11,790 nt of DNA, from the NCBI GenBank assembly GCA_902774165.1, contig CACYHJ010000037.1, forward strand, positions 1-11,790. The letters are read 5' to 3'. Under the pieces are notes generated by a model. That model saw only the letters and a program-made list of their open reading frames with translations, was not told the DNA's origin and searched no databases. This document shows, in pieces, positions 11,392 through 11,790 of this stretch. This DNA comes from Oscillospiraceae bacterium (lineage in GTDB: Bacteria; Bacillota; Clostridia; Oscillospirales; Acutalibacteraceae). Numbering within the stretch: the first letter of the stretch is position 1; each line of letters starts with the position of its first letter. The position numbers were made by a program, and so were the translations under genes.

Positions 11392-11790
11392 GTGAAAAGC
11401 AATATCATCCTGATCGGCATGCCCGCCTCCGGAAAGAGCACGGTGGGCGTGATCCTCGCGAAGCTGCTGGGAAAGGATTTCGTCGACACCGACCTGCTGA
11501 TTCAGAAAACAACCGGGAAGCTTCTGCCGCAGATCATCTCAGAATGCGGGGCGGAAGGGTTTATCACGCTGGAGGGCGAGGTCTGCGCGGGGCTGGACGT
11601 CCGGAACGCGGTGATCGCCACCGGCGGCAGCGCCGTATACAGTGCGGACGGCATGGCGAACCTGAAGCGCATCGGCGCCGTGGTGTACCTGCGGGCGCGG
11701 CGGGAGGACCTGTTCCGCCGCCTTCACGATATCCGCCAGCGGGGCGTGGTGCTGCGGGAGGGCCAGACGCTGGACGCGCTGTTCGACGAG
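11392..11790 (+). CDS. Shikimate kinase-family P-loop kinase (partial, 5' part)
   Basis: The frame is open from GTG 11392 to the window edge (133 codons). GGGGG lies 7 bp before the GTG. The gene starts 20 bp after the phosphatase, so the two are probably co-transcribed. The Walker A GMPASGKS (9-16) and FVDTD with D32/D34 match shikimate kinase, as does ATGGSAVYS (76-84) for the glycine-rich substrate loop. However, the usual FR motif that places the shikimate-binding arginine reads FITLEGE here, with Ile at position 58. This may be a paralogue with another substrate rather than the AroK of aromatic amino acid synthesis. The C-terminal lid arginine region is only partly visible. Confidence 0.8.
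   Translation, partial: MKSNIILIGMPASGKSTVGVILAKLLGKDFVDTDLLIQKTTGKLLPQIISECGAEGFITLEGEVCAGLDVRNAVIATGGSAVYSADGMANLKRIGAVVYLRARREDLFRRLHDIRQRGVVLREGQTLDALFDE

Overview
The window looks like the chromosome of a Clostridia-class Firmicute (gut Oscillospiraceae/Lachnospiraceae-like is my guess). The reasons are strong AGGAGG-type ribosome binding sites, TTGACA/TATAAT promoters, and a GC-rich housekeeping background. A visibly more AT-rich mobile element interrupts this background inside a tRNA gene.

Left flank (1-3622). A partial gene end (2-115) is followed by a repeat-rich intergenic stretch: nine 7-bp repeats, three exact-length 47-bp repeats and a large palindrome. Next comes a leftward two-gene operon, manA (class I mannose-6-phosphate isomerase) then an ABC-F ATPase, driven by a clear promoter at 3357-3385. 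A divergent promoter at 3487-3515 drives tRNA-Thr(CGT) at 3547-3622.

Integrated element (3577-9924, about 6.3 kb). A perfect 46-bp duplication of the 3' part of tRNA-Thr marks attL (3577-3622) and attR (9879-9924). Inside each end lie direct 11-bp repeats TTGGTCTTTAT (two at the left, four at the right), probably integrase arm-binding sites. Leftward genes are a tyrosine integrase with a Cro/cI-type HTH inserted in its core-binding domain, and an upstream XRE repressor. A divergent control region with two TGTTAC-N14-GTAACA operators separates these from a tightly overlapping rightward operon: small basic protein, excisionase-like HTH, winged-helix replication-initiator-like protein with internal iterons, terminase-small-subunit-like protein, and two unknown proteins. 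A distal cassette, bounded by two copies of the same hairpin, holds a leftward 86-aa unknown protein and a rightward ribbon-helix-helix / DUF4258 / YgiT-zinc-finger operon (toxin-antitoxin-like). Palindromic ATATTG-N4-CAATAT sites control that divergent pair. No conjugation, capsid, portal or lysis gene is recognisable. The layout (int and repressor leftward; xis, rep and terS-like rightward) resembles a very small phage satellite.

Right flank (9925-11790). Immediately after attR stands a UUCG-loop terminator, probably the original tRNA-Thr terminator displaced by the element. Then comes a decayed copy of the element's own DUF4258/YgiT genes with an internal deletion at an 8-bp direct repeat. 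After it are a lipoprotein tyrosine phosphatase and, 20 bp downstream, the start of a shikimate-kinase-family protein cut by the window edge.
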